A stretch of DNA of 64,000 nt from Deltaproteobacteria bacterium (GCA_016218825.1 JACRCV010000118.1:62001-126000), one strand, 5' to 3'. Shown: positions 26,040 through 37,277, counted from the stretch's first letter. Notes: generated from the letters alone by a model not told the origin. Made by a program: numbers and translations.

Positions 26040-27599
26040 GTGTTGATCAAACGATTTGACCGCGGCGTGTGCGCCGGCCTCCTCTTGATGGCTGGGTGTG
26101 GTGGCGTCGCGTTCGGGGTTCCGAGCGCCAAAGAGCCGAGTGCGACCGCGAAGATCGACCTGCCGCCTTTGTCGAGCGCCGGCGCCGACCGCGAGATCTT
26201 GCGCGGCCTCCCGGCGGCGCTGAACGGCCTCGGGACCAGCCACCCGCTGCATCGCGCCTTCTCGGTGCGTTGGACGCAGCAGGGCGGCGAGCCGGTGTTC
26301 TTGTCGAGCGACACCGCGTTGTGCCCGACCTTCGTACCGCCGCTCGAAGAGCAAGACCTGAGCTTCGCCCTCACCGCCGACGACGGGATCTTGCAGACCC
26401 GCGACGAGGTGGTGTTGCGCATCCGCCGCGAGCTGCACCTCGCCGCGCCGCGGATCGCCGCCGGCCCGGACCGGATGCTCGCCTACGACGACCCGCCGAC
26501 CCCGCAGCAGCAGGACCTCGCGACCACGCCGGCCGCGGACGTCACCGCGACCTGGGAAGAGACGGTGGCAGCGCGAGCGCCGAGCGCGCCGCCGCCGGAT
26601 CCGGACGCGGTGGCGCCGAGGATCTTCAAGCTGACCGGCGAGCGCGGCGGACTGGCCTCGGCACCGGACTATCTGCTGCTCTACCCGTTCTCGAGCACGA
26701 TGATGGGGTACCAGGCACCGGTCGCGAGCCTCGCCGGGCCGCAGATGCTGACCCCGGGAGAGGCCTTCGCGCTCGACGCCGGCGGCAGCGCCGACCCGAA
26801 CGGCGACCGCGTCCGCCTGCGCTGGGAGGAGGAGAGCGCGCTGCCCACCTGCCTCGACCTCGGTGACCGCGAACAAGCGTCGCTGTCGGCGCCGGCCGCG
26901 CCCCAGGAGATCGCGTTCCGGGTGTTCGCGAGCGACGGCTGGCTGGAGTCGGGCCCGGAGGAGGTGGCGACCGTGGTCAGCGCCGGCCAGAACCAGAGCG
27001 CGCCGGTCGTGAGCCCCGGCGCCGATCAACGCACCCGCGCCGGCCGCACCGTCCGCCTCGACGCGATGGGGGGCTCCCCTGCCGGCACCTCGACCGGTGC
27101 GACGCGGACCTACACCTGGACCCAGACGATCGGTCAAGCAGTGGCGCTCGCCTACGCCCACGACGGCCAGGTGGCAGAGCTCGTCGCCCCCGACGTCCGC
27201 GACACCCTGGCGTTCGCGGTGCACGCCAAGGTCGACGGCATCGAGGGCCCGCCGGCGGTGATCGCGGTCACCGTCGTCGACGACACCGACAATCGTGTCC
27301 CGGCGGTCTACCTGTCGGCGTCGTCGCTGACACCGAAGGTCGGCGCCGAGGTGCTGGTGAGCGCGCGGCTGCTGGACCCGGAGCACGACCCCATCCTCCT
27401 CGTGACCTGGAAGCAGCTCGAAGGCAGCCGCGTGGATCTGGTCCCGGTCCTCGCCCCCGATCTCGCGACCGGCGCCGACGCCGCGGCGACCTTCGTCGCG
27501 CCGCAGAGCCTGACGCCTTTGACCATCGAGGTCGCGGCCTGCGACGATCACGCCGGCTGCGGCAGCGCCCACGTCTCGATCAGCCCGATCGCGCCCTGA
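26040..27599 (+). CDS. Lipoprotein with PKD/Ig-like repeats, function unknown
   Basis: This protein of about 519 residues shows a lipoprotein signal: a basic start (LIKRFDRG), a hydrophobic core and the lipobox LMAG-Cys. No ATG precedes it at a sensible place, so GTG 26040 (or TTG 26043) is the likely start; an in-frame ATG at 25905 would add 45 residues that spoil the signal. A TACAGT box at 25989-25994 may be its -10. After a linker, three PKD/Ig-like modules follow (around DAGGSADPNGDRVRLRWEE, VRLDAMGGSPAGTST and SARLLDPEHDPILLVTW), as in secreted adhesive or structural proteins. The flanking hairpins at 27683-27820 could end its transcript. Confidence 0.65.
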   Translation: MLIKRFDRGVCAGLLLMAGCGGVAFGVPSAKEPSATAKIDLPPLSSAGADREILRGLPAALNGLGTSHPLHRAFSVRWTQQGGEPVFLSSDTALCPTFVPPLEEQDLSFALTADDGILQTRDEVVLRIRRELHLAAPRIAAGPDRMLAYDDPPTPQQQDLATTPAADVTATWEETVAARAPSAPPPDPDAVAPRIFKLTGERGGLASAPDYLLLYPFSSTMMGYQAPVASLAGPQMLTPGEAFALDAGGSADPNGDRVRLRWEEESALPTCLDLGDREQASLSAPAAPQEIAFRVFASDGWLESGPEEVATVVSAGQNQSAPVVSPGADQRTRAGRTVRLDAMGGSPAGTSTGATRTYTWTQTIGQAVALAYAHDGQVAELVAPDVRDTLAFAVHAKVDGIEGPPAVIAVTVVDDTDNRVPAVYLSASSLTPKVGAEVLVSARLLDPEHDPILLVTWKQLEGSRVDLVPVLAPDLATGADAAATFVAPQSLTPLTIEVAACDDHAGCGSAHVSISPIAP

Positions 27600-27682
27600 G
27601 CCGACAAAACGAGAGCTCTCGGATCGCAGCAAGGGTTCTGGTCAGCGAGCGAAACACTACCGCGCCAGGGGGGACGGAAGGG

Positions 27683-27705
27683 GCGGGCCGCGGGTGGCGG
27701 CCCGC
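27683..27705. terminator. Strong hairpin between convergent lipoprotein and ftsZ
   Basis: A perfect 9-bp stem, GCGGGCCGC/GCGGCCCGC, with a 5-nt loop lies in the 260-bp non-coding gap. It could terminate the dcw operon and the lipoprotein transcript; no U-tract is visible. Confidence 0.5.
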
Positions 27706-27800
27706 AGACTCCGAAGCGACGCAGGCGAGAGCCGAACCGTGGACGCCAGAGGCGCCGCGGAGGAGGCCGAGCGCGGCAGCGCGAGCCTGGAGGAGACCCG

Positions 27801-27820
27801 CCGCCGGCGAGAGCCGGCGG
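27801..27820. terminator. GNRA-capped hairpin downstream of ftsZ
   Basis: CCGCCGGC and GCCGGCGG form a perfect 8-bp stem closed by GAGA, 40 bp after the ftsZ stop. It is a likely transcript 3' end structure for the dcw operon. Confidence 0.5.
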
Positions 27821-27859
27821 GGCGCCCAAGACAGGCCAACATGTGATGGAAGGAGGACG

Positions 27860-29011
27860 TTAAGGCGCCGGCTCGACCTTCTTGCGCATGAACGCCGGGA
27901 TGTCGTACTCGCTGTCGCCGACGTCTTGGACGTCGGGCGGGTGAACCTTGGCGAGCTTCTCCGCCTCCCAGCGGTTGCGGATCACGGTCGGGATGTCGTG
28001 GGTGTCCTTGGCGACCGGCAGGTTGTGGACGTTCTCGCCCAGGGTCTTCTCGGCGCGCTCGAAGCCGGTGGCGATCACCGTGACCTTGATCGCGTCGCCC
28101 ATGCTCTCGTCGACGACCGCCCCGAAGATGATGTTGGCGTCGTCGTCGGCGGCCTCGTGGATCAGGGCGCTGGCGGCGTTGATCTCGTGCAGCGTGATCC
28201 CCGGTCCGCCGGTGACGTTGATCAACACCCCGGTCGCGCCCTCGATGCTGACCTCTTCCAAGAGCGGCGAGCTCACCGCCTGGGTCGCGGCGGCCACCGC
28301 CCGCCCTTCGCCGCTGGCCCGCCCGGTGCCCATCAGCGCCATCCCCTGATCCGACATGATGGTGCGGACGTCGGCGAAGTCGACGTTGACGATGCCGTGG
28401 AAGGTGATCAGGTCGGAGATGCCCTGCACCGCGTTCAACAGCACCTCGTCGGCCTTCTTGAACGCCTCCATCATCGAGGTCTGCTCGTCGGTGATCGCCA
28501 AGAGCTTCTGGTTCGGGATGATGATCAGGGTGTCGACCGATTCCTTCAGGGCGAGGATGCCGGCCTCGGCGTGCCGCCGCCGGCGGTTGCCCTCGAAGAA
28601 GAACGGCGTGGTGACGACGCCGACGGTCAACGCCCCGACCGAGCGCGCGATCTGCGCCAGGATCGGCGCGGCGCCGGTGCCGGTGCCGCCGCCCATGCCG
28701 GCGGTGATGAACACCATGTCGGCGCCCTCGAGCGACGCCGCGATCTGCTCGCGGTCCTCGAGCGCCGCCTCGCGCCCGACCTCGGGGTTGGCGCCGGCGC
28801 CCAAGCCCTTGGTCAGGGTCTGGCCGATCTGGATCTTCACCGGCGCCAGGTTGTTGGCGAGCGCCTGGCGATCGGTGTTCGCCGCCAAGAACTCGATGCC
28901 GTGAATGTTGGCCTCGATCATCGTGTTGATGGCGTTGCCGCCGCCGCCGCCGACGCCGATGACCTTGATCAGGGCGTCGTGCGTCGTGGTCTCGTCGAGC
29001 TCGATCATCAT
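27860..29011 (-). CDS. ftsZ: Cell division protein FtsZ
   Basis: This 383-residue tubulin homologue polymerises with GTP into the Z ring at the division site. The N-terminal nucleotide fold starts with [18 protein letters not shown], the tubulin signature [10 protein letters not shown] lies near residue 110, and the synergy T7 loop includes [11 protein letters not shown]. The C-terminal conserved peptide [10 protein letters not shown], which binds FtsA, is present after a short linker. The start is the first of two adjacent ATGs (29011), with GGAGGG 5 nt upstream. ftsA lies 47 bp upstream, the only sizeable gap within the cluster. Confidence 0.98.
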   Translation of the reverse strand: MMIELDETTTHDALIKVIGVGGGGGNAINTMIEANIHGIEFLAANTDRQALANNLAPVKIQIGQTLTKGLGAGANPEVGREAALEDREQIAASLEGADMVFITAGMGGGTGTGAAPILAQIARSVGALTVGVVTTPFFFEGNRRRRHAEAGILALKESVDTLIIIPNQKLLAITDEQTSMMEAFKKADEVLLNAVQGISDLITFHGIVNVDFADVRTIMSDQGMALMGTGRASGEGRAVAAATQAVSSPLLEEVSIEGATGVLINVTGGPGITLHEINAASALIHEAADDDANIIFGAVVDESMGDAIKVTVIATGFERAEKTLGENVHNLPVAKDTHDIPTVIRNRWEAEKLAKVHPPDVQDVGDSEYDIPAFMRKKVEPAP

Positions 29012-29058
29012 GGGTACCCTCCAGTCACTTTCTCGGGGCGCGCACCCCGAAGATGGTT

Positions 29059-30288
29059 TTAGAAAATCTCTCCGAGCCACGACCGCATGCGGCTCTTGAC
29101 CTTGCCGTAGACGTTCTCTTCCCGAACCTTGAAGTAGCGGCTCTCCTCGTGATCCCGACCGTAGAGGACCAGACCGACGCCGGTGGCGTAGATCGGGCTC
29201 TTCACCACGTCGACGAGGCCGCCGACCCCCGCCGGCATCCCGAGCCGCACCGGCAGGCCGAGGATGTCCTCGGCGAGCTCCGGCATGCCGCGCAGCAGGG
29301 TGGCGCCGCCGGTGATCACCACGCCGCTCGCCAAGAGATCCTCGTAGCCGGTGCGCTGGATCTCCTGGTGCACCAACGAGAACATCTCCTCCACCCGAGG
29401 CTCGATGATCTCGGTCAGGATCTGCTTCGACAACGTCCGCGGCTTGCGGCCGCCGACGCTCGGGACTTCGATGGTCTCCTCCTTGTCGACCATCCCCGCC
29501 ATCGCGCAGCCGTGCTTCTGCTTGATCTGCTCGGCGTCCTCGAGCGGCGTGCGCAGGCCCACGGCGATGTCCGAGGTGATGTGATCGCCGCCGACCGCGA
29601 CCACCGAGGTGTGGACGATGCTGCCCTCGCTCCAGATCGCGATGTCGGTCGTGCCGCCGCCGATGTCGATCAGCGCCACGCCGAGATCCTTCTCGTCTTG
29701 CGACAACACCGACTCCGACGACGCCAGCTGCTCGAGGACGATGTCCGCGACCGTCAGGCCGCAGCGCTGGGCGCACTTGACGATGTTCTGGGCGCTGGTG
29801 ACCGCGCCGGTGACGATGTGGACCTTGGCCTCGAGGCGCACGCCGCTCATCCCGAGCGGCTCGCGGATGCCGTCCTGCTCGTCGATGATGTACTCCTGCG
29901 GCAGGATGTGGATCACCTCGCGGTCCAAGGGGATGGCGATGGCGCGCGCCGCGTCGATCACCCGCTCGACGTCGGCCTGCATCACCTCGCGGTCCTTCAC
30001 CGCGACGATGCCGTGGGAGTTGAAGCCCTTGATGTGGCCGCCGGCGATACCGGCATAGACGTGCGAGATCTCGCAGCCGGCCATCAGCTCCGCCTCCTCG
30101 ATCGCGCTCTTGATCGAGCTCACCGTGGCCTCGATGTTGATCACCACGCCCTTCCGCAGGCCCTTCGAAGGGTGGGTGCCGATGCCGACGATGTCGACCC
30201 GTCCGCCTTCGGCCACCTCGCCGACGATCGCGCAGATCTTGGTCGTGCCGATATCGAGACCGACAATCAAATCTCCAACTTGTGCCAT
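29059..30288 (-). CDS. ftsA: Cell division protein FtsA
   Basis: This 409-residue actin-fold ATPase tethers FtsZ to the membrane. It shows the phosphate-1 motif [17 protein letters not shown], phosphate-2 [14 protein letters not shown] and an adenosine motif [16 protein letters not shown]. The last 11 residues ([10 protein letters not shown]) form the amphipathic membrane-targeting helix. The ribosome-binding site GAGG lies across the ftsQ stop region, 3 bp separating the genes. Confidence 0.97.
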   Translation of the reverse strand: MAQVGDLIVGLDIGTTKICAIVGEVAEGGRVDIVGIGTHPSKGLRKGVVINIEATVSSIKSAIEEAELMAGCEISHVYAGIAGGHIKGFNSHGIVAVKDREVMQADVERVIDAARAIAIPLDREVIHILPQEYIIDEQDGIREPLGMSGVRLEAKVHIVTGAVTSAQNIVKCAQRCGLTVADIVLEQLASSESVLSQDEKDLGVALIDIGGGTTDIAIWSEGSIVHTSVVAVGGDHITSDIAVGLRTPLEDAEQIKQKHGCAMAGMVDKEETIEVPSVGGRKPRTLSKQILTEIIEPRVEEMFSLVHQEIQRTGYEDLLASGVVITGGATLLRGMPELAEDILGLPVRLGMPAGVGGLVDVVKSPIYATGVGLVLYGRDHEESRYFKVREENVYGKVKSRMRSWLGEIF

Positions 30289-30291
30289 GGC

Positions 30292-31194
30292 TCACCTCGC
30301 CTTTGCGATGAAGGTTGCATCTGCTTTCTCGGATGAGTCCCGCAGTCGTGCCGTGACCCGACCGGGGTTCTTGAGCCCGTCGACCCGCAAAACCTCGGGC
30401 TCGCGGTGGTGCTGCCTCAATCGTGCGAGCGCGGCGCTCGCGGTCTTCAGACGGTCGAAGGGACTGAGGCCCAGGTAGACGCGCATGCCGGCGGCCGACT
30501 GCAGCCCGGGGCGGGTCACGACGCTGAAGCCCAGATCGGCGTCCCAGTGCAGCTCCTCGAGGCGGCCGAAGCTCGCGGCCTCGGCGTCGATGGCGCGCGC
30601 CAGCTGAACCGCGTCCTCGATGCGGGCGGCGACGAGCTGCGGCCGGCTCGCGACCTCGTCACGGCCGATGCCGGTCAAGACCGGCAGGACGATGCCGTCC
30701 TCGGCGCTCAGGCGCTTGAAGATCTGACCGTCCGCGCCCGCGAGGTAGAGCTCGCCGAGGGCGACGACGAGCGCCGGCTCGTACTCGACGAGCGTCACGA
30801 AGACCCGATCCGGGAGCCGCCGCCGCACCGACGCCTTCTGCACCCACGGGTGCCGGCGCAACCGCAGCGCCGCGCCGTCCAGATCGGCCTGCAGGATGGC
30901 GTCGCCGAGCTTGACGCCGGCGTAGGCCGCGACCTCCTCGCGCCGCACCCGGCTGTTGCCCTTGACCTCGATGCTGTGCACCGCGAGCCGCTCGCTGCCG
31001 GCGAGCGCCTCGAAGCCGAAGCGCACCCCGACGACGCCGCCGCAGAACGCGGCGATCCCTACCAGGTACGGCACCAAGCCGCTCGCGCCTTGCACCAGCC
31101 CGCAAGACGACGACGGCGACACCGTCAACCGCGAGGCGGTGCGGCGGTTCTTCCGCGACCCGATCCGATGCCGGGACGTCGTTTGCCTTCTCAT
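30292..31194 (-). CDS. ftsQ: Cell division protein FtsQ
   Basis: This 300-residue bitopic protein has a basic cytoplasmic tail, one membrane segment (about residues 38-60) and a POTRA domain ([41 protein letters not shown]) followed by the FtsQ beta domain. It links early and late divisome proteins (FtsL, FtsB). ATG 31194 overlaps the murB stop (ATGA). Confidence 0.93.
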   Translation of the reverse strand: MRRQTTSRHRIGSRKNRRTASRLTVSPSSSCGLVQGASGLVPYLVGIAAFCGGVVGVRFGFEALAGSERLAVHSIEVKGNSRVRREEVAAYAGVKLGDAILQADLDGAALRLRRHPWVQKASVRRRLPDRVFVTLVEYEPALVVALGELYLAGADGQIFKRLSAEDGIVLPVLTGIGRDEVASRPQLVAARIEDAVQLARAIDAEAASFGRLEELHWDADLGFSVVTRPGLQSAAGMRVYLGLSPFDRLKTASAALARLRQHHREPEVLRVDGLKNPGRVTARLRDSSEKADATFIAKAR

Positions 31195-32147
31195 GGCTGC
31201 CCACCTTCGGCGAAGTCGCCGACGAGACGGAGCTCGAGCTCCAGGCTGACGCCGGCGTGTGCCAGCACCCGGCGCTGCACCTCGCGGATCAAACGCAGGA
31301 CGTCGGCCGCGCTCGCCTCGCCGGTGTTGACGATGAAGTTGGCGTGGCGCTCCGACACCTCGGCGCCGCCCTCCTTCAGCCCCTTGCAGCCCGCCGCCTC
31401 GATCAGCTGCCCGGCGAACCGGCCCGGGGGGTTCTTGAACACCGAGCCGGCGCTCGCCTGGTGCAGCGGTTGGGTCGCGCGCCGCCTGTCGACGGCCGCG
31501 TGCACCCGGGCGCCGATCACCTCGGGAAGGTCGGCGCGCAGGTCGAGCTCGACGGCGACGAGGATCGCGCCCTGCGGGAAGGCGCTGTGACGATACCCGA
31601 ACCCGGCCGCGGCGGCGTCGATCCAGCGGCGCGCCCCGGCCTCGAGCACCTGCACCCGGCGCACCGCGGCGCCGATCTCGCCCTCGCGGCCGCCGGCGTT
31701 CATCACCAGGGCGCCACCGATCGAGCCCGGCACCCCGGCCAACATCTCCAGCCCCGAGAGCCCGAGGCGCGCCGCCCGTCGCAGGGTCTTGGCGCTGCTG
31801 GTCGCGGCGCCCACCTCGAGGACCGCGCCGCCCGTCGCGTTCGGATCGGCACGGACGTAGTCGAACCCCGCCCCCAGGCGCAGCGCGACCCCGGCGACGC
31901 CGCGATCCGACACCAGCAGGTTGCTGCCACCACCGAGGACCAAGAGCGGCAGCGCGTGCCGCCGACAACGCTCCACGACCTCGGTCAGCGCCGCGAGGGT
32001 CTCGGCGACGACGACCAGCTGCGCCGGGCCGCCGATCTCGAAGGTCGTCAGCGGACCGAGGGGCACCGCCTCCGTTACCGTGGCGCCGCCGACGTCGGCG
32101 AACAGCGCGCCCTTCGCCGCTGGTTGAGTCTCCGGGGCCACGCTCAC
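31191..32147 (-). CDS. murB: UDP-N-acetylenolpyruvoylglucosamine reductase
   Basis: This 318-residue FAD enzyme reduces UDP-GlcNAc-enolpyruvate to UDP-MurNAc. Motifs are [13 protein letters not shown] (FAD), [21 protein letters not shown], and the proton donor Ser in [12 protein letters not shown], with the final Glu region [11 protein letters not shown]. The short loop before GSVFKNP and the missing Tyr-loop resemble type II MurB. GTG 32147 overlaps the murC stop. Confidence 0.95.
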   Translation of the reverse strand: MSVAPETQPAAKGALFADVGGATVTEAVPLGPLTTFEIGGPAQLVVVAETLAALTEVVERCRRHALPLLVLGGGSNLLVSDRGVAGVALRLGAGFDYVRADPNATGGAVLEVGAATSSAKTLRRAARLGLSGLEMLAGVPGSIGGALVMNAGGREGEIGAAVRRVQVLEAGARRWIDAAAAGFGYRHSAFPQGAILVAVELDLRADLPEVIGARVHAAVDRRRATQPLHQASAGSVFKNPPGRFAGQLIEAAGCKGLKEGGAEVSERHANFIVNTGEASAADVLRLIREVQRRVLAHAGVSLELELRLVGDFAEGGQP

Positions 32148-33547
32148 CTCCCGGCCGCCGACGGCTCGGCGCCGCCCCTGAGGTAGACCAACAGCTCTTC
32201 GCCCGCCTGCCAGATGTTGCCGGCTCCGAGGGTCAGCACCAGATCTCCCGGCTGGACCAGGCTCGCGAGTCGGGTCGCGACCCCGGCGACGTCGCCGACG
32301 TACTCGACCTGCTGGTGGCCGTGCCGGCGCACCACGTCCACGAGCTTGGTGGCGCTCACCCCGGGAATCGCGGGCTCGCTCGCCGCGTAGATGTCGGTCA
32401 CCAGCAAGACGTTCGAGGCGTTGAACGCCGAGGCGAAGTCAGCGAGCAGATCGCGGGTGCGCGTGTAACGGTGCGGCTGAAACGCCACCACCAGGCGGCG
32501 GTTGTAGGCCTCCCGCGCCGCCTGCAGCGTCGCGCGGATCTCGGCCGGATGGTGACCGTAGTCGTCGGCGACCAGCACGTCGCCGGCGGTGCCCTTGATC
32601 TCGAAGCGCCGCCCGACCCCCTCGAAGCCGGCGAGCGCCGCGGCCGCGGTGGCGAAGGGAATGCCCACCTCTTCGGCGACCGCCAAAGCCGCGAGGGCGT
32701 TCAGCACGTTGTGCCGGCCGATCATGTTGAGGCGCACCCGTCCGAGGCCGGCGCCGCGACGCTTGACGTCGAAGGCGATGCCGCCCTCGGCCACCTCGAC
32801 GTTCTCGGCGACGTAGTCGGCCTGCTGGCTCAGACCGTAGGTGATGTGGCGCTTGTCGACTCGGGGCAGCATGCCCTGGACGGTCGGGTGATCGAGGCAG
32901 AGGACCGCGACGCCGTAGAACGGGATCTTGTTCACGAAGTCGACGAACCCATCGACGATCTGGCTCAAGCCGCCGGTCCAGTGGTCGAGGTGCTCGGCGT
33001 CGATGTTGGTCACGACGGCGATCGTCGGCATCAGCTTCAGGAACGAGCCGTCGCTCTCGTCGGCCTCGGCGACCAGGTAGTCGCCGGCGCCGAGCCGGGC
33101 GTTGGAGCGGATCGACCGCAGCCGGCCGCCGATCACCATCGTCGGATCCAGGCCGCCCTGCTCCAGGATCGTGGCGATGAGCGAGGTGGTGGTGGTCTTG
33201 CCGTGGGTGCCGGCGATCGCGATGCCGTACTTCAGGCGCATCAGCTCGGCGAGCATCTCGGCGCGCGGGATCACCGGAATCCCGCGCTGCCGCGCCTCGA
33301 CGACCTCCGGGTTGTCGGCGCGCACCGCGCTCGACACCACGACCACGTCGGCGTCGCCGACGTGGGCCGCGTCGTGGCCGGCGAACACCGTCACCCCCAG
33401 ACCCTGCAGCCGCGCGGTGAGCGGCGTCGGGTGGGCGTCCGAGCCCCGCACGTCGTAGCCGAGGTTCTGCAGGACCTCGGCGATGCCGCTCATGCCGATG
33501 CCGCCGATGCCGACGAAGTGCAGGCGATGGGCGCGATCCCGGAACAT
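32144..33547 (-). CDS. murC: UDP-N-acetylmuramate--L-alanine ligase
   Basis: This 467-residue Mur ligase adds L-Ala to UDP-MurNAc. The N-terminal Rossmann region contains [14 protein letters not shown], the ATP loop is [13 protein letters not shown], and the C-terminal domain includes [10 protein letters not shown] and [12 protein letters not shown] 33547 directly abuts the murG stop with no spacer. Confidence 0.97.
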   Translation of the reverse strand: MFRDRAHRLHFVGIGGIGMSGIAEVLQNLGYDVRGSDAHPTPLTARLQGLGVTVFAGHDAAHVGDADVVVVSSAVRADNPEVVEARQRGIPVIPRAEMLAELMRLKYGIAIAGTHGKTTTTSLIATILEQGGLDPTMVIGGRLRSIRSNARLGAGDYLVAEADESDGSFLKLMPTIAVVTNIDAEHLDHWTGGLSQIVDGFVDFVNKIPFYGVAVLCLDHPTVQGMLPRVDKRHITYGLSQQADYVAENVEVAEGGIAFDVKRRGAGLGRVRLNMIGRHNVLNALAALAVAEEVGIPFATAAAALAGFEGVGRRFEIKGTAGDVLVADDYGHHPAEIRATLQAAREAYNRRLVVAFQPHRYTRTRDLLADFASAFNASNVLLVTDIYAASEPAIPGVSATKLVDVVRRHGHQQVEYVGDVAGVATRLASLVQPGDLVLTLGAGNIWQAGEELLVYLRGGAEPSAAGR

Positions 33548-34651
33548 CTAGCTCGGCCTCCTTCCGGATGACGCCGCCGGCGAAGCGACGCCTTCGAGCG
33601 CGGTGACGATGGTCGCGGCGCTGTCCGGTTGGCCGTAGCGGTGCGCCGCCGCCGCCATCGCCCGCAGGCGCTCGGGCTCGCGGGCGAGCGCGGCGACGAG
33701 CTCGGTCAAACGGCCGCAGCTCATCTCGGCCTGCGGCAGGTGCACCGCGCCGCCGGCCGCGGCGAGCGCCCGGGCGTTGGCGCTCTGGTGATCGTCGACC
33801 GCGAACGGGAACGGCACGAGGATCGCGGGACGACCGCAGACCGCGAGCTCGGCGATGGTGCTGGCGCCGGCGCGGCACAAGACGAGATCGGCTTCGTCGT
33901 AGGCCGTCGCCATGTCGTCGATGAACGGCAACACCCGCGGCCCTTGGACGCCGGCCGCGGCGTAAGCCGCGCGCACCCGCTCGCAATCGGCGCCGCCGGT
34001 CTGGTGAGTGATCTCGAGCGCCACGCCCTGCGCCTCGAGGGCGGCCGCGGCGCCGATCATCACCTCGTTCAAGGCCCGCGCCCCCTGCGAGCCGCCAAAC
34101 ACCAAGAGCTTCAGGGGCCGATGCGGGGCGTACGCCGAGCCCCGCACCCGCAACAGGTCGGCGCGCACCGGGTTGCCGACCACGGTGACCTTGTCGGCCG
34201 GGAGCCCGGTCGGCGGCAGCCCCGCGAGGACGCGACGCGCGAGGCGCCCGAGGACCCGGTTCGTGAAGCCCGGCACCGCGTTCTGCTCCATCACCACACA
34301 CGGCACGCCCAACAGCCGCGCCGCCAACACCGCCGGCCCGGCGGCATAGCCGCCGACGCTGACCGCGACCTGCGGCCGGAAGCCGCGCACGAGCCGGAGC
34401 GCCCCGAACAGAGCGCCCGGCAGGCGCAGCAACCCCAGGCACAGCCCCAAGAGGCCGGTGCGCCGCAGCCCGGAGACCGGCAACAGCGCCAGCTCGAAGC
34501 CGGCCTTCGGCACCGCCTTGACCTCGAGGCCGCGCGCGGTGCCGACGAACAGCACCCGCGCCGCAGGGTCACGACGGCGCACCTCCTCTGCCACCGCGAT
34601 CCCCGGGAACAGATGGCCGCCGGTGCCGCCGCCCGCGATCAAGACGTCCAT
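33548..34651 (-). CDS. murG: Lipid II synthase (GlcNAc transferase)
   Basis: This 367-residue GT28 glycosyltransferase adds GlcNAc to lipid I on the inner membrane surface. It shows the N-terminal IAGGGTGGHLFPGIAVAEE loop, the second G-loop VFGGSQGARALNEV, and the donor site CRAGASTIAELAVCGRPAILVP. ATG 34651 overlaps the ftsW stop (TGATG). Confidence 0.97.
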   Translation of the reverse strand: MDVLIAGGGTGGHLFPGIAVAEEVRRRDPAARVLFVGTARGLEVKAVPKAGFELALLPVSGLRRTGLLGLCLGLLRLPGALFGALRLVRGFRPQVAVSVGGYAAGPAVLAARLLGVPCVVMEQNAVPGFTNRVLGRLARRVLAGLPPTGLPADKVTVVGNPVRADLLRVRGSAYAPHRPLKLLVFGGSQGARALNEVMIGAAAALEAQGVALEITHQTGGADCERVRAAYAAAGVQGPRVLPFIDDMATAYDEADLVLCRAGASTIAELAVCGRPAILVPFPFAVDDHQSANARALAAAGGAVHLPQAEMSCGRLTELVAALAREPERLRAMAAAAHRYGQPDSAATIVTALEGVASPAASSGRRPS

Positions 34652-35862
34652 CACGTCGCCGCCTCCCAGGCCGCGACCCCGCGACCATCCCTCTCCACCC
34701 GCATCACGAGCCCGAGCGCCACCAGGGTAAGGACGAGGTTGGAGCCGCCGTAGCTGATGAGCGGCAGCGGCAGCCCCTTGGTCGGCAACAGCCCGGTCGC
34801 GACCAGGAGGTTGAACACCGCCGGCACCCCGAGCAGCATCGTCGCGCCCACCGCGAGGTAGGCGTCGAAGCCGGTCGCCGCGCGCCGCCCCGCCTCCAGG
34901 CCGCGCCAGATCACGATCCCGAAGGCCCCGACCAGCGCCACGACGCCGACGAGCCCGAGCTCCTCGCCGAGGATGGCGAAGATGAAGTCGGTGTGCGCCT
35001 CGGGGAGGAAGAACAGCTTGTGCTTGCCCTCGCCCAGGCCGACGCCAAACACCCCGCCCGAGCCGATCGAGATCAGCGCCTCGGTCACCTGGTAGCCGAT
35101 CGTCGAGCGATACGCCCACGGATCGATGAAGCTCAACAGGCGTTGCAGCCGGAAGGGCGTGCCGACGACCAGGTGATAGAAGACCGGCAACGCCGCGAGG
35201 CCGATGAGCCCGAGGGTGCGCAACCGCAACCCCGCCATGAACACCATCATGCCGACGATGATCTCGATCACCAGCGCCGTGCCCAAGTCCGGCTCGGCCA
35301 AGATCAACAGCACCGGCACCTGAGCGAGCGCCACCGGCACCAGCAGACTCTGCCGGGCCTCGGGGCTCTGGGAGTCTCGTCGCGCCAGCATCGCCGCCAT
35401 CATCAGGACGACCGCGACCTTGGCCACCTCCGACGGCTGAAAGCCGACGCCGGCGACCGTGAGCCAACGACGGGCGCCGCCCGCCAGGTGGCCGATGCCG
35501 GGGATCAAGACGATGGCGCACAGGAACAACGAGACCGCGAGGAACAACCCGGCGCGGCGGTGCAAGAGCTCCGCCGAGGTCCGGGTCGCGACCCACAGGC
35601 CGACGAGCCCCAACACCGCCCAGCCGAGCTGTAAGCGCAAGAAATGCTCGGCGTCCTGATACGTGCGGGCCGCGAACACCGAGCTCGACGAGTACACCAG
35701 CACGATGCCGATGCCGACGAGCGCCGCCACCGCGCCGACGAGCCAGACGCACAGCGGCAGACCCTTTCGCCCACCGCCGTGCCCCCGCGACTCCTCCCGC
35801 GCCATCGCCGCCATCGATCGCGACGTGCTGTCTCGACGCGAACGCACCACCGGCGTGCTCAT
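34651..35862 (-). CDS. ftsW: SEDS glycosyltransferase FtsW
   Basis: This 403-residue protein has about ten membrane segments after a basic cytoplasmic tail. SEDS motifs are GGARRWLTVAGVGFQPSE, the catalytic-Asp loop AEPDLGTALV and the C-terminal PLPLISYGGSNLVLTL. FtsW polymerises lipid II at the septum with FtsI. ATG 35862 overlaps the murD stop (ATGA). Confidence 0.97.
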   Translation of the reverse strand: MSTPVVRSRRDSTSRSMAAMAREESRGHGGGRKGLPLCVWLVGAVAALVGIGIVLVYSSSSVFAARTYQDAEHFLRLQLGWAVLGLVGLWVATRTSAELLHRRAGLFLAVSLFLCAIVLIPGIGHLAGGARRWLTVAGVGFQPSEVAKVAVVLMMAAMLARRDSQSPEARQSLLVPVALAQVPVLLILAEPDLGTALVIEIIVGMMVFMAGLRLRTLGLIGLAALPVFYHLVVGTPFRLQRLLSFIDPWAYRSTIGYQVTEALISIGSGGVFGVGLGEGKHKLFFLPEAHTDFIFAILGEELGLVGVVALVGAFGIVIWRGLEAGRRAATGFDAYLAVGATMLLGVPAVFNLLVATGLLPTKGLPLPLISYGGSNLVLTLVALGLVMRVERDGRGVAAWEAAT

Positions 35863-37277
35863 CGCTTGCCTCCCGCGAGGTCGTGCACCAGGCGCTTGAA
35901 CTCTCGGCCGCGGTGCTTGTAGTCGGTGAACTCGTCGAAGCTCGAGCACGCCGGCGCCAGGAGCACCACGTCGCCGGGGACGGCGAGCGAGACCGCGGCC
36001 GTGAACGCCGACCGCATGCCGGCACAGCGGCTGACCTGCAGGTTGGGCGCGAACGCCGCGGCCAACAACTCCTGGGCCTCGCCGAACGCGATCACCGCCT
36101 TCACCTTGCCGGCGGCGGTCTGCACCAGCCGGCGGTAGCCGGCGCCCTTGTCCCGTCCACCGGCGAGCAGCACCACCGGTCGGTCCATCGCCATGAGCGC
36201 CACCGCCGCGGCGTCGTCGTTGGTAGCCTTGCTGTCGTTGATGTAGCGCACGCCGCCGACGTCGGCGACCAGCTCCAGGCGATGCTCGAGGCCGGTGAAC
36301 TCCTGGTAGGCGCGGCTGAGCCTGGCGCCGGTCTCCGGCCGCAAGACCCCGAGCCCGTAGGCCGCGAGCAGCGCCGCGAGCGCGTTCTCCCGATTGTGAC
36401 GACCGAAGAGTCGGGGATGGGCGAGATCCATCTGACCGAGCGACGCGAGCCCGGCGGTCGGCGTCAGGACGTCGCCGCGGAGGTAGGCGCCGTCCCCCGG
36501 GAGCTGTTGCCTGGTGGTGGAGAACCACAGCGCCCGACCGCGCACGACGCTCGCCATCGCGACCACTCGCGGGTCGTCGGCGCTCAAGACCGCGACGCCG
36601 TCTTGGTCCATGTTCTCGAGCAGGCGGCGCTTGGTGAGCGCGTAGCTGTCGACGTCGGGGTAGCGATCGAAGTGGTCCGGGGTGACGTTGAGCATCACGC
36701 CGACGTCGGCGCGGAAGCGATAGGCGGTCTCGAGCTGGAAGCTCGACAGCTCGATCACCGCGATCGCGGCCGGCGTGCCGCTCGCGACCCAGCCGGCGAT
36801 CGGCTCGCCGAGGTTGCCGCCGACGAAGGTCTTCGCCCCGGAGGCGGTGACCAGCGCCCCCAACAGCGCCGTCGTCGTGCTCTTGCCGTTGGTGCCGGTG
36901 ATCGCCGCGACCTTCGCCGGGAGGGGGTGCACGAGCTCGAGCTCGCCGCAGATCGGCACGCCGCGGTCGCGCGCCGCCGCCACCGCCGCCTGGCGCGGAT
37001 CGGCGCCGGGGGAAACGACGACCAGGTCGACGTCGGCGAAGGTGGACGGTCCCATCGGTCCGATACGCAGCTCGACGCCGCGCGCCGCGAGATCATCTTG
37101 GGCCGCCGCCGGCTTGAGGTCGGCGCCCACCACCCTGGCGCCACGAGTCACGAGCAGGGCCGCCATCGCCCGCCCGGCGATCCCGAGGCCCAAGACCCCG
37201 ACGCGCCGGCCGCAGGGCGCGCTCAGGATCTCGTCGAGGCGACGCATCGCCTCCGGGCTCGAGTCGATGCGCGTCAT
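35859..37277 (-). CDS. murD: UDP-MurNAc-L-Ala--D-glutamate ligase
   Basis: This 472-residue Mur ligase adds D-Glu. It has an N-terminal VGVLGLGIAGRAMAALL Rossmann motif, the ATP loop ITGTNGKSTTTALLG, the metal/substrate region VTPDHFDRY, and INDSKATNDDAA in the C-terminal part. ATG 37277 overlaps mraY (ATGA). Confidence 0.97.
   Translation of the reverse strand: MTRIDSSPEAMRRLDEILSAPCGRRVGVLGLGIAGRAMAALLVTRGARVVGADLKPAAAQDDLAARGVELRIGPMGPSTFADVDLVVVSPGADPRQAAVAAARDRGVPICGELELVHPLPAKVAAITGTNGKSTTTALLGALVTASGAKTFVGGNLGEPIAGWVASGTPAAIAVIELSSFQLETAYRFRADVGVMLNVTPDHFDRYPDVDSYALTKRRLLENMDQDGVAVLSADDPRVVAMASVVRGRALWFSTTRQQLPGDGAYLRGDVLTPTAGLASLGQMDLAHPRLFGRHNRENALAALLAAYGLGVLRPETGARLSRAYQEFTGLEHRLELVADVGGVRYINDSKATNDDAAAVALMAMDRPVVLLAGGRDKGAGYRRLVQTAAGKVKAVIAFGEAQELLAAAFAPNLQVSRCAGMRSAFTAAVSLAVPGDVVLLAPACSSFDEFTDYKHRGREFKRLVHDLAGGKR

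Noticed and set aside
32439-34442. 667-codon minus-strand frame across murC and murG
   Set aside because: It is out of frame with both Mur enzymes, which are unmistakable, and is low-complexity Arg/Gly/Ala sequence.
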